64,000 nt of DNA from Arthrobacter sp. B2a2-09 (GTDB lineage: Bacteria > Actinomycetota > Actinomycetes > Actinomycetales > Micrococcaceae), in contig NZ_JAMXIC010000008.1 in the NCBI RefSeq assembly GCF_027587375.1, positions 105,137-169,136 of the forward strand, read 5' to 3'. The first letter of the stretch is position 1. Every line of letters begins with the position of its first letter. Positions 1-8,740 of the stretch are shown one piece after another. The translations under genes were made by a program, and so were the position numbers. Under the pieces are notes generated by a model. The model saw only the letters and a list, made by a program, of their open reading frames with translations, had not been told where the DNA came from and did not search any database.

Positions 1-1
1 G

Positions 2-745
2 GGCGGCCAGGACGGGCAGGTTCTGGACATTTGCCTCTGGGCGGTGCCCGCAGGAATCATCGGGGGCCGGATCTACCACGTCATCACCGACCCCGAGCTT
101 TACTTCCTTCCGGGGAAGAATCCGTGGAATGCCTTTGCCATCTGGGATGGCGGCCTGGGGATCTGGGGCGCCGTGGCCTTGGGGGTAGTGGGGGCGTGGA
201 TCGGCTGCCGCAGGGCGAAGGTGTCTTTGGTCGCGTTCCTGGACGCCGTGGCACCGGGTGTGGTTTTTGCCCAAGCCCTGGGCCGGTGGGGTAACTGGTT
301 CAACAACGAGCTCTACGGGGATCCGACGACTCTGCCGTGGAAACTCCAGATCCACCAGATGGACCCTGCCACAGGCTCAGCGGTGACCGATCCCTCGGGC
401 GCCCCGGTGGTCCTGGGCTATTTCCAGCCCACGTTCCTCTACGAATCGCTGTGGTGTGTCGCCGTCGGGCTGCTTCTTTTGTATGTGGACCGGCGCTTCA
501 CTCTCGGGGCGGGAAGCGTGTTCTCCCTGTACGTTGCCGGGTACACGGCGGGACGCTTCGCTTTTGAATTGATGCGCTCCGACTATGCCAACCTGATTCT
601 GGGGCTTCGGGTGAACACCTGGGTTGCCGCCCTGATCTTCCTCGCGGGAGCCGTCGCGTTTGCCCTGCTGTTCCGGCGCGGACGCTCGATGGCGGTGCCC
701 GAGGACTCCGCCATGCGGACAACGCTCACCGAAGGAAGATCTTGA
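2..745 (+). CDS. lgt: Prolipoprotein diacylglyceryl transferase, 5' end missing
   Basis: Membrane enzyme that moves the diacylglyceryl group of phosphatidylglycerol onto the lipobox cysteine of prelipoproteins. The reading frame is already open at base 2, so the N-terminus lies outside the window. Visible family features are the GGRIYHV segment, the Lgt signature LGRWGNWFNNELYG and the later FQPTFLYES motif, with several hydrophobic segments between them. The stop codon overlaps the start of the penicillin-binding protein gene by one base (TGATG), so the two are probably co-transcribed. In many actinobacteria lgt follows trpA; here the downstream genes are cell-wall genes, so this could be a second copy, which the window cannot settle. 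Confidence 0.93.
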   Translation, partial: GGQDGQVLDICLWAVPAGIIGGRIYHVITDPELYFLPGKNPWNAFAIWDGGLGIWGAVALGVVGAWIGCRRAKVSLVAFLDAVAPGVVFAQALGRWGNWFNNELYGDPTTLPWKLQIHQMDPATGSAVTDPSGAPVVLGYFQPTFLYESLWCVAVGLLLLYVDRRFTLGAGSVFSLYVAGYTAGRFAFELMRSDYANLILGLRVNTWVAALIFLAGAVAFALLFRRGRSMAVPEDSAMRTTLTEGRS

Positions 746-2853
746 TGCTCATGAAAGACACCTTCTGGGGGAAGATCCTTGCCTTCGTCGCGGCCGGCGT
801 GGTCTGTGGAGTTCTGGTCGCGGGCTTGTGGATTCCGGCTGCGGCGGTGGGTGCATCGGTAGCGGGCGGCTCCATCAGCCTCTTCAACCAACTGCCTGCT
901 GACATGGATGTCAACGCACCGGCCCAGGCGTCGAAGGTGCTGGCCAGTGACGGGTCGGTGATCGCCAGGTTCTATTCGGAAAACCGGGTACCGGTGGAGT
1001 TGGGGCAGATGTCGCCCTTCATCCGGGACGGAATTGTTTCCATCGAAGATGCACGTTTTTACCAGCATGGCGGCGTCGATGCCACCGGTATCCTCAGAGC
1101 CCTGGTGGTGACCGCCCAGGGCGGCCGGCAGGGTGCCTCCACGATCACGCAGCAGTACGTGAACAACATGATCATTGAATCGCTGGTCGCCCAGGGCAAG
1201 GGAGACCAGGTCAAGCTGGGAGCGGCCAAAACCGTGGGCGACAAGCTCCGGGAAATGAAACTCGCGATAGCGCTGGAGCAGAAATACACGAAGGAACAGA
1301 TCCTTGCGGGCTACCTGAACATCGTCTATTTCGGCAACGGCGCCTACGGTATCCAGGCCGCCGCGAAGGAGTATTTCAACGTTCCGGCCAGCGACCTGAC
1401 CCTGCCGGAGGCCGCGGCCCTGGCCGGCGTCGTCAACAGCCCGGTTTACTATGATCCCCTGACGGAACCGGATCACGTGGTGGCCCGCCGGAACGAAGTC
1501 CTGGACAAGATGCTCCAACAGGGGCACATCACGGCCGCGCAGCATGATGCAGCGGTGAAAGCCCCGATCGGACTCAACGTCCATCAAAGCGCCCAAGGTT
1601 GCGCAGCCGCGGCATCCGCACCGTATTTCTGCGACTACGTGCAGAGACTGATCCTCAACGACCCTGCGTTCGGTGCCGACGAGACAGCCCGGAAGAACCT
1701 CCTGTACCTGGGCGGGTTGACGATCCGCACCACCCTGGACGCCGGGCTTGAGAAGGTCGCCCAGGACCAGGTCAATGCTTCAATGCCCGCGGCCGATCCC
1801 CTGCAGCGGGGGGCCTCGCTTGTCAGCGTCCAGCCCGGCACCGGCAAGATCCTGACCATGGCGCAGAACACCGTCTATGACCCAGCGACCGCACCGGGTA
1901 ACTACACCGGGAACTTCGCCCTGCCCGAGAAAGACGCCAACGGCCTGCCGCTGGACGGGGCCGGCGGGTTCCAGATCGGCTCCACCATGAAACCGTTCGT
2001 CTTTGCCGAGTGGTTGAACTCGGGCCGGTCAATGGCCACCAAACTGGACGGATCAGTCCGCGTCTACAAGGCTGGTTACCCCTGGAAGAACTCGTGCGGG
2101 ACGGCCACCGGCTCCTACGATCCGGCCCTGGGGCAGACGCCCTTGCCAAACGATGACGCCAACCATTACTACAAGATGAGCGTCCTCCAAGGCCTCTACC
2201 AATCCATCAACACGATCACCTTCCAGTCCGCAACCCAACTGGATTTCTGCAACATCCAGAAAATGGCGACGGCGGCCGGGATCGCCAACGGCCACACGAA
2301 CCAGCCCTACGACCTGTCCAGCATCGCCAGCCTGATCGGTACCGAGGACGTCGCACCGTTGGACATGGCCAATGCCTACGCAACGTTTGCGGCCCACGGT
2401 GTTCACTGCAACCCAGTCGCCCTGGACTCCGTCACCGACGCCCACGGTCACAACTACCCCGTCCCCGGCTCGGACTGCAAACAAGCCATCAACCCGGATG
2501 TGGCCGCGGGAGTGACCTATGCGCTCAAGAACGTCCTGACAAAAGGCTCCGGCTACAACATTCCCGTCAACAAGGATCACGATATTTTCGCCAAGACCGG
2601 TACCACCGACGGAAACACCATGACCTGGACCGTCGGTGCTACCACGGGGATCTCGACCGCCTCCTGGTTCGGCAGCTACAAGGGCATCGGACCTCAATGG
2701 GTGAACCAGGACATCACGATCAACGGAAAATACTATGCCGGCGTCGACGGAGCCGACATCGCGGGGGGCCAGTGGGCCCACCTGATGGACGCCGCCGCTC
2801 CAAAATACACCGGGAATCCGTTCCCTTTGCCTCCAGCCTCCATGACCCAGTAG
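745..2853 (+). CDS. Class A penicillin-binding protein (transglycosylase/transpeptidase)
   Basis: Bifunctional peptidoglycan synthase of 702 residues. An N-terminal membrane anchor (about residues 8-35) is followed by a GT51 glycosyltransferase domain with EDARFYQHGG near residue 98 and the GASTITQQYVNN motif. The transpeptidase domain follows, with SxxK as S413-T-M-K416, an SxN-like SIN in YQSINTITF, and KTGTT from K617. All catalytic motifs are present, so the protein should be active. ATG at 745 is chosen because GAAGGAAG at 731-738 lies 6 bases upstream; ATG 751 is an alternative. It overlaps lgt by one base and ends before a hairpin shared with the convergent hydrolase gene. Confidence 0.93.
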   Translation: MLMKDTFWGKILAFVAAGVVCGVLVAGLWIPAAAVGASVAGGSISLFNQLPADMDVNAPAQASKVLASDGSVIARFYSENRVPVELGQMSPFIRDGIVSIEDARFYQHGGVDATGILRALVVTAQGGRQGASTITQQYVNNMIIESLVAQGKGDQVKLGAAKTVGDKLREMKLAIALEQKYTKEQILAGYLNIVYFGNGAYGIQAAAKEYFNVPASDLTLPEAAALAGVVNSPVYYDPLTEPDHVVARRNEVLDKMLQQGHITAAQHDAAVKAPIGLNVHQSAQGCAAAASAPYFCDYVQRLILNDPAFGADETARKNLLYLGGLTIRTTLDAGLEKVAQDQVNASMPAADPLQRGASLVSVQPGTGKILTMAQNTVYDPATAPGNYTGNFALPEKDANGLPLDGAGGFQIGSTMKPFVFAEWLNSGRSMATKLDGSVRVYKAGYPWKNSCGTATGSYDPALGQTPLPNDDANHYYKMSVLQGLYQSINTITFQSATQLDFCNIQKMATAAGIANGHTNQPYDLSSIASLIGTEDVAPLDMANAYATFAAHGVHCNPVALDSVTDAHGHNYPVPGSDCKQAINPDVAAGVTYALKNVLTKGSGYNIPVNKDHDIFAKTGTTDGNTMTWTVGATTGISTASWFGSYKGIGPQWVNQDITINGKYYAGVDGADIAGGQWAHLMDAAAPKYTGNPFPLPPASMTQ

Positions 2854-2866
2854 GGGAACCCGAACA

Positions 2867-2911
2867 GGCAGCAGATGCCCGCAAAAGGACGTTGAGAGGG
2901 CATCTGCTGCC
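2867..2911. terminator. Perfect 14-bp inverted repeat between convergent genes
   Basis: GGCAGCAGATGCCC at 2867-2880 is exactly complementary to 2898-2911, with a 17-base loop. It lies between the stop codons of the penicillin-binding protein gene (+) and the GH18 gene (-), where a bidirectional terminator is expected. There is no T tract on either side, so termination is inferred from position and stem only. Confidence 0.55.
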
Positions 2912-2926
2912 AGCTCGCGCTTAAGT

Positions 2927-4495
2927 TCAGGAGGGTGGCGCGGTGGGCGACGGGGTCAGGATTTGGGCTTGGGTCAATTTTGCCCAAGGGGAGTCCGGGG
3001 CACCCTGGATTGCGGCCTCCGGGCTATCTCCCTGAGTCCACCACTTGGCCTCGAACGCGGATCCTTCAAAGAGAATGCGGTCGCCCTTGTGGTAAACGGT
3101 CTCCGGCGCCCATGCCGGGAAGGTTCCCGCAGGCACCGTTGCCTTGGGGCTTGGCCTATCTCCGGGCAGCACCGGACCCACAAGTTTCCACGGGGTGGCA
3201 CCGCCCTGTAAGACCGGGTTGTCCGGGACGTCAGCGCGGGTCCACCATTTTGCCTCGTAGACGCTACCGTGCCAGACCACCCTGTCCGCCGCGGTGTAGG
3301 CGGCGTTGGTATTCCAGACCGGATAGGGGCTGGTTGCCGGGTCATCGGTGGGGGTGGCGGTGGCACTGCTTGAGGCAGTAGCTGTGGGCGATGGAACCAC
3401 AGTCGGCGTAGGCAGCGCCACATCATTGGCAAGGGTGGCGGAGAACAGTTGGGAACCCTGGACGACCCCGCTGCAGCTGTCCGAGACCTTGCTCAAGTCG
3501 GGGTAGTTGGGGCTGCACGTCCGGTCCCTGTTCATGGACCACATCGACAACCTGCCGAGGCCCTTGTCTTTGACGAAGCTGTTCATGGTGGCGGCGTCAT
3601 TGAGGGTGAATATTTCGCCGGCGATATCGTTCTGGCCGACCATGACGGTCAGGCCAAGCTTGCGCCAGAGGGTTTCGCTGCCAAAGTCAGTTCCGGCATT
3701 GCGGTAGAGGGCGGCGAGCTGTCCGTGGGCGGCATCAGCAGCTGACTCCGAGGCCCGGGACATGCTCCAAGTTGCAGGCTTGCTGGCGCCGAAATCCATC
3801 GTCATGATGTTCACACCCTCCAGTTCGACACCGCCTGCCAGGGTATGCGCCACGATGCCCTGGCCTTGGCTAGTGAGGCCGTTCGGGTCAGCCGCAAGGG
3901 TCAGCCAGACGGCGAGGGACTTGCCGTTGGATGCGCGTTCCTTCTGAAGGGCGGCAATGGCTTGCGCCCGTCGGTCGGCAGCGGCCGTGTCCGTCAGTGC
4001 ACTGCTTTCAATATCGAGATCGATGGTGGTGAGATCGTAGCGATCCACAATCTGCCGGTAGGCGTCGGTCAGGGCCTTCGTGTCTTTGCAGGAAACGGCG
4101 AGTTCGTTATTGCTCAGCCCGCCGAAGGAAACCGCTGTGGTCCCGCCAAGCTGGCGGAGCCGGGCGATCCTCCGGTCCAGATCGAGGTCGGTACCGGCCT
4201 GGTCAGGGCTGTACACCGCACCCCAGGACGGGGCGCAGTCCTGCTTCGGATCGGCGACGACGAAAGACAGCACCACGGCTTTCGCGCTGGGCACGGCCGG
4301 ATCTTCGAACGCGAACCGCGGCGTCGCCGTTACGTCCACGTAGCCGGAGAACACCGAAGGCATGGATGCTGCGGCACTGACATCCTGGACGTTGCGGAGG
4401 CCGAGGTAGCCCGCCGTGACCGCCGCGGCCACGATGACGCACAGGATGCCCAGGCGCAGTATGGACAGCCGGCGGCCGGGAAAGCGCTTCGACAC
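2927..4495 (-). CDS. Secreted or anchored GH18-type hydrolase with two CBM5/12 modules
   Basis: Predicted 522-residue exported chitinase-like protein. The N-terminus has a basic stretch and one hydrophobic segment (about residues 14-32), a signal peptide or membrane anchor. The catalytic domain holds TTIDLDIE around residues 157-163, keeping the DxDxE core and acid glutamate of GH18, though the first Asp of the usual DxxDxDxE is replaced. A Thr/Ser/Pro-rich linker leads to two repeated modules of about 48 residues, each with a YEAKWWT or FEAKWWT core, the signature of CBM5/12 chitin-binding modules. GTG 4495 is preferred (GGGGGT seven bases upstream); the frame is open to 4624. It is divergent from the GT2 synthase, suggesting a shared polymer. 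Confidence 0.82.
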   Translation of the reverse strand: MSKRFPGRRLSILRLGILCVIVAAAVTAGYLGLRNVQDVSAAASMPSVFSGYVDVTATPRFAFEDPAVPSAKAVVLSFVVADPKQDCAPSWGAVYSPDQAGTDLDLDRRIARLRQLGGTTAVSFGGLSNNELAVSCKDTKALTDAYRQIVDRYDLTTIDLDIESSALTDTAAADRRAQAIAALQKERASNGKSLAVWLTLAADPNGLTSQGQGIVAHTLAGGVELEGVNIMTMDFGASKPATWSMSRASESAADAAHGQLAALYRNAGTDFGSETLWRKLGLTVMVGQNDIAGEIFTLNDAATMNSFVKDKGLGRLSMWSMNRDRTCSPNYPDLSKVSDSCSGVVQGSQLFSATLANDVALPTPTVVPSPTATASSSATATPTDDPATSPYPVWNTNAAYTAADRVVWHGSVYEAKWWTRADVPDNPVLQGGATPWKLVGPVLPGDRPSPKATVPAGTFPAWAPETVYHKGDRILFEGSAFEAKWWTQGDSPEAAIQGAPDSPWAKLTQAQILTPSPTAPPS

Positions 4496-4711
4496 AGAGA
4501 TACCCCCAGAGCTTCTGAATAGGACTTCACGGATGTATGGGAAAGACTCACTCCCCGGGAAGCGCCGCAGCCTGCGTAGCATTTCCATGAGTTCTGTCGG
4601 AACTCCGCGTTGTTCGCCTATCATAGGGGCGCACTGAAGTGCGGTCCGTTACATTACGCCCGCATTGTGCCGTGCGCCCGCTGGGGGTGCAGGGACAGCG
4701 AATGGGGATTC

Positions 4712-7096
4712 ATGTCGGATCAGATCGTGCTGCTTCGCCCCGATGAACAGGGAACGGCGGACGGGCAGTCTTCAAAAGCCCGAAAGCGCCAGTGGGGCGC
4801 AGAAAAACGCTCTGAACCGCTCTCGATCGTCCACCCGGCACCATCGCGGCGGAAAATAGTCCTCGGCCGCATCGGCGTCCTCACCACCGTGCTCGCCTGG
4901 CTCGGCTATGTGGTCACGACGGTGCTCAAACAGTTGGTGGACAACCCCGGCGCTGGATTCCGTTTCGGCGCCGAAACCCTCTCCTACTTGGTGGTGGTGT
5001 CCTTCCTGACGTTCTCGGCCCTGATGTACCTCACCGCCCGCCAGGGCGCCCTGACCCGCTTTCGGGCCCACCGCCGGGTTCCCCGAGGGGAGCTGGACCG
5101 GCACTTCTTCGACTACTCCGAGGGCATCACCGTGCTGATTCCTTCCTACGCGGAGGAACCGGAAGTAGTCCGCGGCACCATGTGGTCCGCGGTACTGCAG
5201 GAATTCCCGGACCTGAGCGTTGTGCTGCTTCTCGATGATCCACCTTTCCCGGAAGACCCCGACGTGCTCCGGCGCCTGGAGGCCACCCGCGCGCTCGCCG
5301 GTCAAATCACCGAAACGCTCGAGGAACCAGCGGCGAGGGTCAACGCCGCGTTCGCGACTTACCGCCGTCGTCGTACTCAAGGCTCTGAACTGGGGGCCGG
5401 TTCTAACGCCGGCACCGAAGTGGAGCGGCTGATCGCCGAATACGAGTACGCTGCGGCGTGGCTCGAAGCGATGGCCGAGACCGAGTCCGTCGAGGACCAC
5501 GTGGATGAGTTCTTCGTCGATCTGGTCCTGATGGGCCTCGCCCGGGAACTACGCCTCGTAATTTTGGCCCTCTCGGCCGCCAACGCACAGCAGGCCTCGC
5601 CCGGCCCGGAACGCATCGCTGAGCTGTACGCGCGGCTTACCTGGATCTTCAACGCCCGGGTGTCCACGTTCGAGCGAAAGCGGTTCGCCAGCCTTTCCCA
5701 CGAGGCCAACAAGGCCATGAACCTGAACGCCTACCTCTCGCTCATGGGCGGGACCTGGCACCCGGAACAGACAGCGGATGGGACCGTCTTGCGGCCCGCC
5801 GTCGTTACCGGGCCCGCAGGCGTTACCGGGCTGGCAAGAATGGCCGACGACGGCGACGCGCTGTCGGTCCCAGACACCACCTACGTCCTGACCTTGGACG
5901 CGGACTCGCTGCTGCTGCGCGACTACTGCCTCCGTCTGGTTCATCTCCTCGAATCCCCGGGCAACGAGCAGGTAGCCGTCACCCAGACCCCGTATTCTTC
6001 CTTCCGAGGCGCCCCGACACGGATCGAACGCATCGCCGGCGCCACCACGGATATCCAGCACATCCAGCACCAGGGCATGACCCAATACGGCGCCACGTTC
6101 TGGGTGGGTGCGAACGCCGTGATCCGCAAACGCGCCCTGGAAGACATCGTCGAGATCTCCACTGTGGGCGGCTTCGAAGTCAGAACCTACATCCAGGACC
6201 GAACCGTCATCGAAGACACCGAGTCCAGCGTGGACCTCGGCAAGCATGGCTGGACCTTGGTCAACTACCCGGAGCGGCTCAGCTACAGCGCCACCCCGCC
6301 GGACTTTGGATCGCTCGTGGTGCAGAGACGGCGCTGGGCCAACGGCGGCCTGCTGATCCTGCCCAAACTCTGGGAACAGATCCGCAACCGCCGCGGCCAA
6401 GCCCGGCCAGTCCTCTTCCGCGAAATCCTGCTGCGGGTCAACTACATGGCTTCCATCACCTGGGCCAGCTTCGGGCTGCTGTTCCTGCTGGCCTACCCCT
6501 ACGACAGTCGTCTCCTCAGCCCCTTGGTTTTCCTTGCCGCCCTGCCCTACTTCCTGGCTATGGGCAGCGACCTGCGGGACTGCGGCCACCGGTTCAGCGA
6601 CATCTTCCGGATTTATGGCTTCAACCTCGTTCTCCTGCCGGTCAACCTGGCAGGCGTGCTGAAGTCTCTCCAGCAAGCGCTCACGGGAGACAAGATCCCG
6701 TTCGTCCGCACCCCGAAGGTGAAGGACCGCACCGCAGCCCCGGCCCTCTACGTCCTCGCTCCGTACTTGATCGTCGCGTTCTCTTTGCTGACCGTCTGGC
6801 GCAACTGGGAACTTGGGAACTGGGGCAATGCGGCATTCGCAGCCTTCAATGCCGTCATGGCCGCCGGTGCGATCCGGGCCTACATCGGACTGGCCAACTC
6901 CGGAGTGGACATGTACCTGGGCGTGTTGAACTGGCTGTATGTCGCGCCCAAAAAGCCGAAGGCGCTACCACCGGCCATCATTCCCAAAACCCCGGAACAG
7001 GTGGACTGGGAGTCGCTGCTCTACCACGGGGACCGTCGCCTGAACCGGGACCTCCGTGGCAAGAACGACCGCCGGAAACGGGCCAGATCGGTGTAG
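4712..7096 (+). CDS. Membrane processive glycosyltransferase family 2 (cellulose/chitin synthase-like)
   Basis: Protein of 794 residues. Two N-terminal membrane helices (about 52-73 and 89-108) precede a cytosolic GT2 domain: ITVLIPSYAEEPE (139-151), the DDPP nucleotide-binding pair (175-178), DADS (397-400), an EDTESS motif (501-506) that would hold the catalytic base, and QRRRWANGG (538-546), the Q-x-x-R-W motif of processive synthases. Several C-terminal helices follow. The DDPP-to-DAD interval of about 220 residues is long, with a predicted helical insert. No PilZ domain or cellulose accessory subunit is visible nearby. Start ATG 4712 is the first plausible start; the frame is open upstream to 4610. 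The product is unknown; the divergent CBM5/12 hydrolase hints at a GlcNAc-containing or other beta-glycan. Confidence 0.85.
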   Translation: MSDQIVLLRPDEQGTADGQSSKARKRQWGAEKRSEPLSIVHPAPSRRKIVLGRIGVLTTVLAWLGYVVTTVLKQLVDNPGAGFRFGAETLSYLVVVSFLTFSALMYLTARQGALTRFRAHRRVPRGELDRHFFDYSEGITVLIPSYAEEPEVVRGTMWSAVLQEFPDLSVVLLLDDPPFPEDPDVLRRLEATRALAGQITETLEEPAARVNAAFATYRRRRTQGSELGAGSNAGTEVERLIAEYEYAAAWLEAMAETESVEDHVDEFFVDLVLMGLARELRLVILALSAANAQQASPGPERIAELYARLTWIFNARVSTFERKRFASLSHEANKAMNLNAYLSLMGGTWHPEQTADGTVLRPAVVTGPAGVTGLARMADDGDALSVPDTTYVLTLDADSLLLRDYCLRLVHLLESPGNEQVAVTQTPYSSFRGAPTRIERIAGATTDIQHIQHQGMTQYGATFWVGANAVIRKRALEDIVEISTVGGFEVRTYIQDRTVIEDTESSVDLGKHGWTLVNYPERLSYSATPPDFGSLVVQRRRWANGGLLILPKLWEQIRNRRGQARPVLFREILLRVNYMASITWASFGLLFLLAYPYDSRLLSPLVFLAALPYFLAMGSDLRDCGHRFSDIFRIYGFNLVLLPVNLAGVLKSLQQALTGDKIPFVRTPKVKDRTAAPALYVLAPYLIVAFSLLTVWRNWELGNWGNAAFAAFNAVMAAGAIRAYIGLANSGVDMYLGVLNWLYVAPKKPKALPPAIIPKTPEQVDWESLLYHGDRRLNRDLRGKNDRRKRARSV

Positions 7097-7171
7097 GGCT
7101 ACGCTGTCCTCGGACGTCGGTGTTCCGGCTCCGGCGTTGCCTTAAACGCCTTGCCTTAAACATCGACAAGT

Positions 7172-7183
7172 GTAAATATTTAC
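7172..7183. promoter_or_regulatory. Putative ArsR operator
   Basis: GTAAATATTTAC is a perfect 12-bp palindrome 8 bases upstream of the arsR start. AT-rich dyads in this position are the usual binding sites of ArsR-family repressors, so autorepression relieved by arsenite is inferred. No binding data are implied. Confidence 0.55.
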
Positions 7184-7191
7184 GTGTGTCT

Positions 7192-7542
7192 ATGTCGCTG
7201 GAGTTAACGCCCGTCCAGACGGTGGCGTGTTGTTCGCCGTTGTCCAGGGAGCCCTTGTCGGAATCCGAAGCCGAAGGGATCGTTCCGTTGCTGAAAGCGC
7301 TGGGCGATCCGGTGCGGCTGCGGCTGATGTCCCTGGTGGCGTCCCACGAGGGCGGCGAAGCCTGCGTATGCGATCTGAATGACGCCTTTGAGCTGTCGCA
7401 GCCCACCATCAGCCACCACCTGAAAGTCCTGCACGAAGCGGGTCTCCTGGAACGCGAAAAGCGCGGCGTCTGGGTCTACTACCGTGCCCGCACCGACGCC
7501 CTGTCCGGCCTGGCGGCCTTGATCGGGGGACAGGTCCAGTGA
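7192..7542 (+). CDS. arsR: ArsR/SmtB-family arsenic-responsive repressor
   Basis: DNA-binding repressor of 116 residues with a winged helix (ALGDPVRLRLMSLV, then LSQPTISHHLKVLHEAGLL as the recognition region). Possible arsenite ligands are the vicinal Cys13-Cys14 near the N-terminus and Cys58/Cys60 in ACVCDLND; a vicinal pair plus a distant cysteine resembles the Corynebacterium type site. ATG 7192 is chosen because it starts the recognisable protein just after the operator palindrome; GTG 7186 is possible. It is the first gene of an operon with the aquaporin gene, which overlaps it by four bases (GTGA). Confidence 0.9.
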   Translation: MSLELTPVQTVACCSPLSREPLSESEAEGIVPLLKALGDPVRLRLMSLVASHEGGEACVCDLNDAFELSQPTISHHLKVLHEAGLLEREKRGVWVYYRARTDALSGLAALIGGQVQ

Positions 7543-8282
7543 GCGTGCTGACACGGCGGGCCGTGGCGGAGTTCGCCGGCACCGCCTTCCTCGTCATGGC
7601 CGTGGTGGGGTCCGGGGTCACGGCCTCGCGACTGTCCCCGAACGACGTCGGACTGCAGCTCCTGCAGAACAGCATCGCCGCTGGCGCGGCGCTCGTGGCA
7701 TTGATCCTGGCCCTGCAGCCGGTCTCGGCATCCTTCAACCCCGTTGTCACTTTGGTGGAACGCGCCCTGGGGATCCTGGACACGCCCACCGCCTTGGCAC
7801 TGATCGCCGCCCAGTTCGCCGGCGGCCTGGCCGGGACCGTGCTCGCCAACCTGATGTTCGGCCTCGACGCCGTGACACTCTCCACGCATGAACGCGCCGG
7901 GGGAGGGCTGTGGCTCGGCGAAGTCATCGCCACCGTCGGGCTGCTCCTGGTCATCTTCGGCACCATCCGTTCCGGGCGGCCCGACAGGGTTGCCTTCGCC
8001 GTCGGCGGGTACATCACGGCTGCCTACTGGTTCACCAGCTCCACCAGCTTCGCAAACCCCGCCGTGACCGTGGCCCGGACCATCACCGACACCTTCGCCG
8101 GGATCGCCCCGGACTCCGCTCCGGCATTCATCCTCGCCCAGTTGCTGGGCGGCGCCGTCGGGTTCTTCCTGATCCGCGCCCTGTACCCAAGCGTTCCCGC
8201 GTTGCCCGCGCCCTTGCCCGCACTGGCGCCCGCGCCCGCGCCTTTGCCCGCACCCGCGCCCGATCGAAAGGTCCTCTCATGA
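7539..8282 (+). CDS. MIP/aquaporin-family channel in an arsenic operon
   Basis: Six-helix membrane channel of 247 residues. The two half-helix motifs are FNPVV (modified NPA) near residue 66 and FANPAVTVAR in the second half, with the usual Arg. Between arsR and arsC it resembles the AqpS arrangement known from Sinorhizobium meliloti, where arsenate is reduced by ArsC and arsenite leaves through the channel; that role is inferred. No arsB or acr3 efflux gene is present in the window. The C-terminus is an odd Ala/Pro tail of about 25 residues encoded by near-repetitive GCGCCC codons. GTG start overlaps arsR; the stop overlaps arsC (ATGA). Confidence 0.85.
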   Translation: MSVLTRRAVAEFAGTAFLVMAVVGSGVTASRLSPNDVGLQLLQNSIAAGAALVALILALQPVSASFNPVVTLVERALGILDTPTALALIAAQFAGGLAGTVLANLMFGLDAVTLSTHERAGGGLWLGEVIATVGLLLVIFGTIRSGRPDRVAFAVGGYITAAYWFTSSTSFANPAVTVARTITDTFAGIAPDSAPAFILAQLLGGAVGFFLIRALYPSVPALPAPLPALAPAPAPLPAPAPDRKVLS

Positions 8283-8701
8283 GCACTGAAACCGTCAAGA
8301 AGCCCTCCGTTCTCTTCGTCTGTGTCCATAACGCCGGCCGTTCCCAGATGGCTGCCGCCTTCCTCACCACCCTTGGCGAGGGCCGGATCGAAGTCCGCTC
8401 CGCGGGTTCGCAGCCCGCAGACAAGGTCAACCCGGCCGCCGTCGAAGCCATGGCCGAACTTGGGATCGACATGTCCGCCGAAATCCCCAAGATCCTCACC
8501 ACCGCGGCCGTGAAGGAATCCGACGTCGTCATCACCATGGGCTGCGGCGACGAATGCCCCTATTTCCCAGGCAAGCGCTACGAGGATTGGGTCCTCGAGG
8601 ATCCGGCCGGCCAGGGACTGGAAGCCGTCCGCCCGATCCGCGACGAGATCAAGACCCGGATCGAGGACCTGATCGAGTCCCTCACCCCCGCCGCCGAGTA
8701 A
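8279..8701 (+). CDS. arsC: Arsenate reductase, LMW-phosphatase type
   Basis: Reduces arsenate to arsenite; 140 residues. The phosphatase loop is C15-V-H-N-A-G-R21-S, the complete Cx5R signature, and the EDPAG motif supplies the general acid. MGCGDECPYFPG carries extra cysteines as in actinobacterial ArsC enzymes that use mycothiol and mycoredoxin, so that coupling is likely but inferred. The gene is translationally coupled to the aquaporin gene by a four-base overlap, making arsR-channel-arsC a compact unit. Confidence 0.93.
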   Translation: MSTETVKKPSVLFVCVHNAGRSQMAAAFLTTLGEGRIEVRSAGSQPADKVNPAAVEAMAELGIDMSAEIPKILTTAAVKESDVVITMGCGDECPYFPGKRYEDWVLEDPAGQGLEAVRPIRDEIKTRIEDLIESLTPAAE

Positions 8702-8740
8702 CGGGCACGTCCGGGGAACTTTGATGCAAGAATCGCAGGC

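Noticed and set aside
583..1596. Long minus-strand frame antisense to lgt and the penicillin-binding protein
   Set aside because: Shadow of high-GC coding sequence; the plus-strand frames carry clear family motifs.
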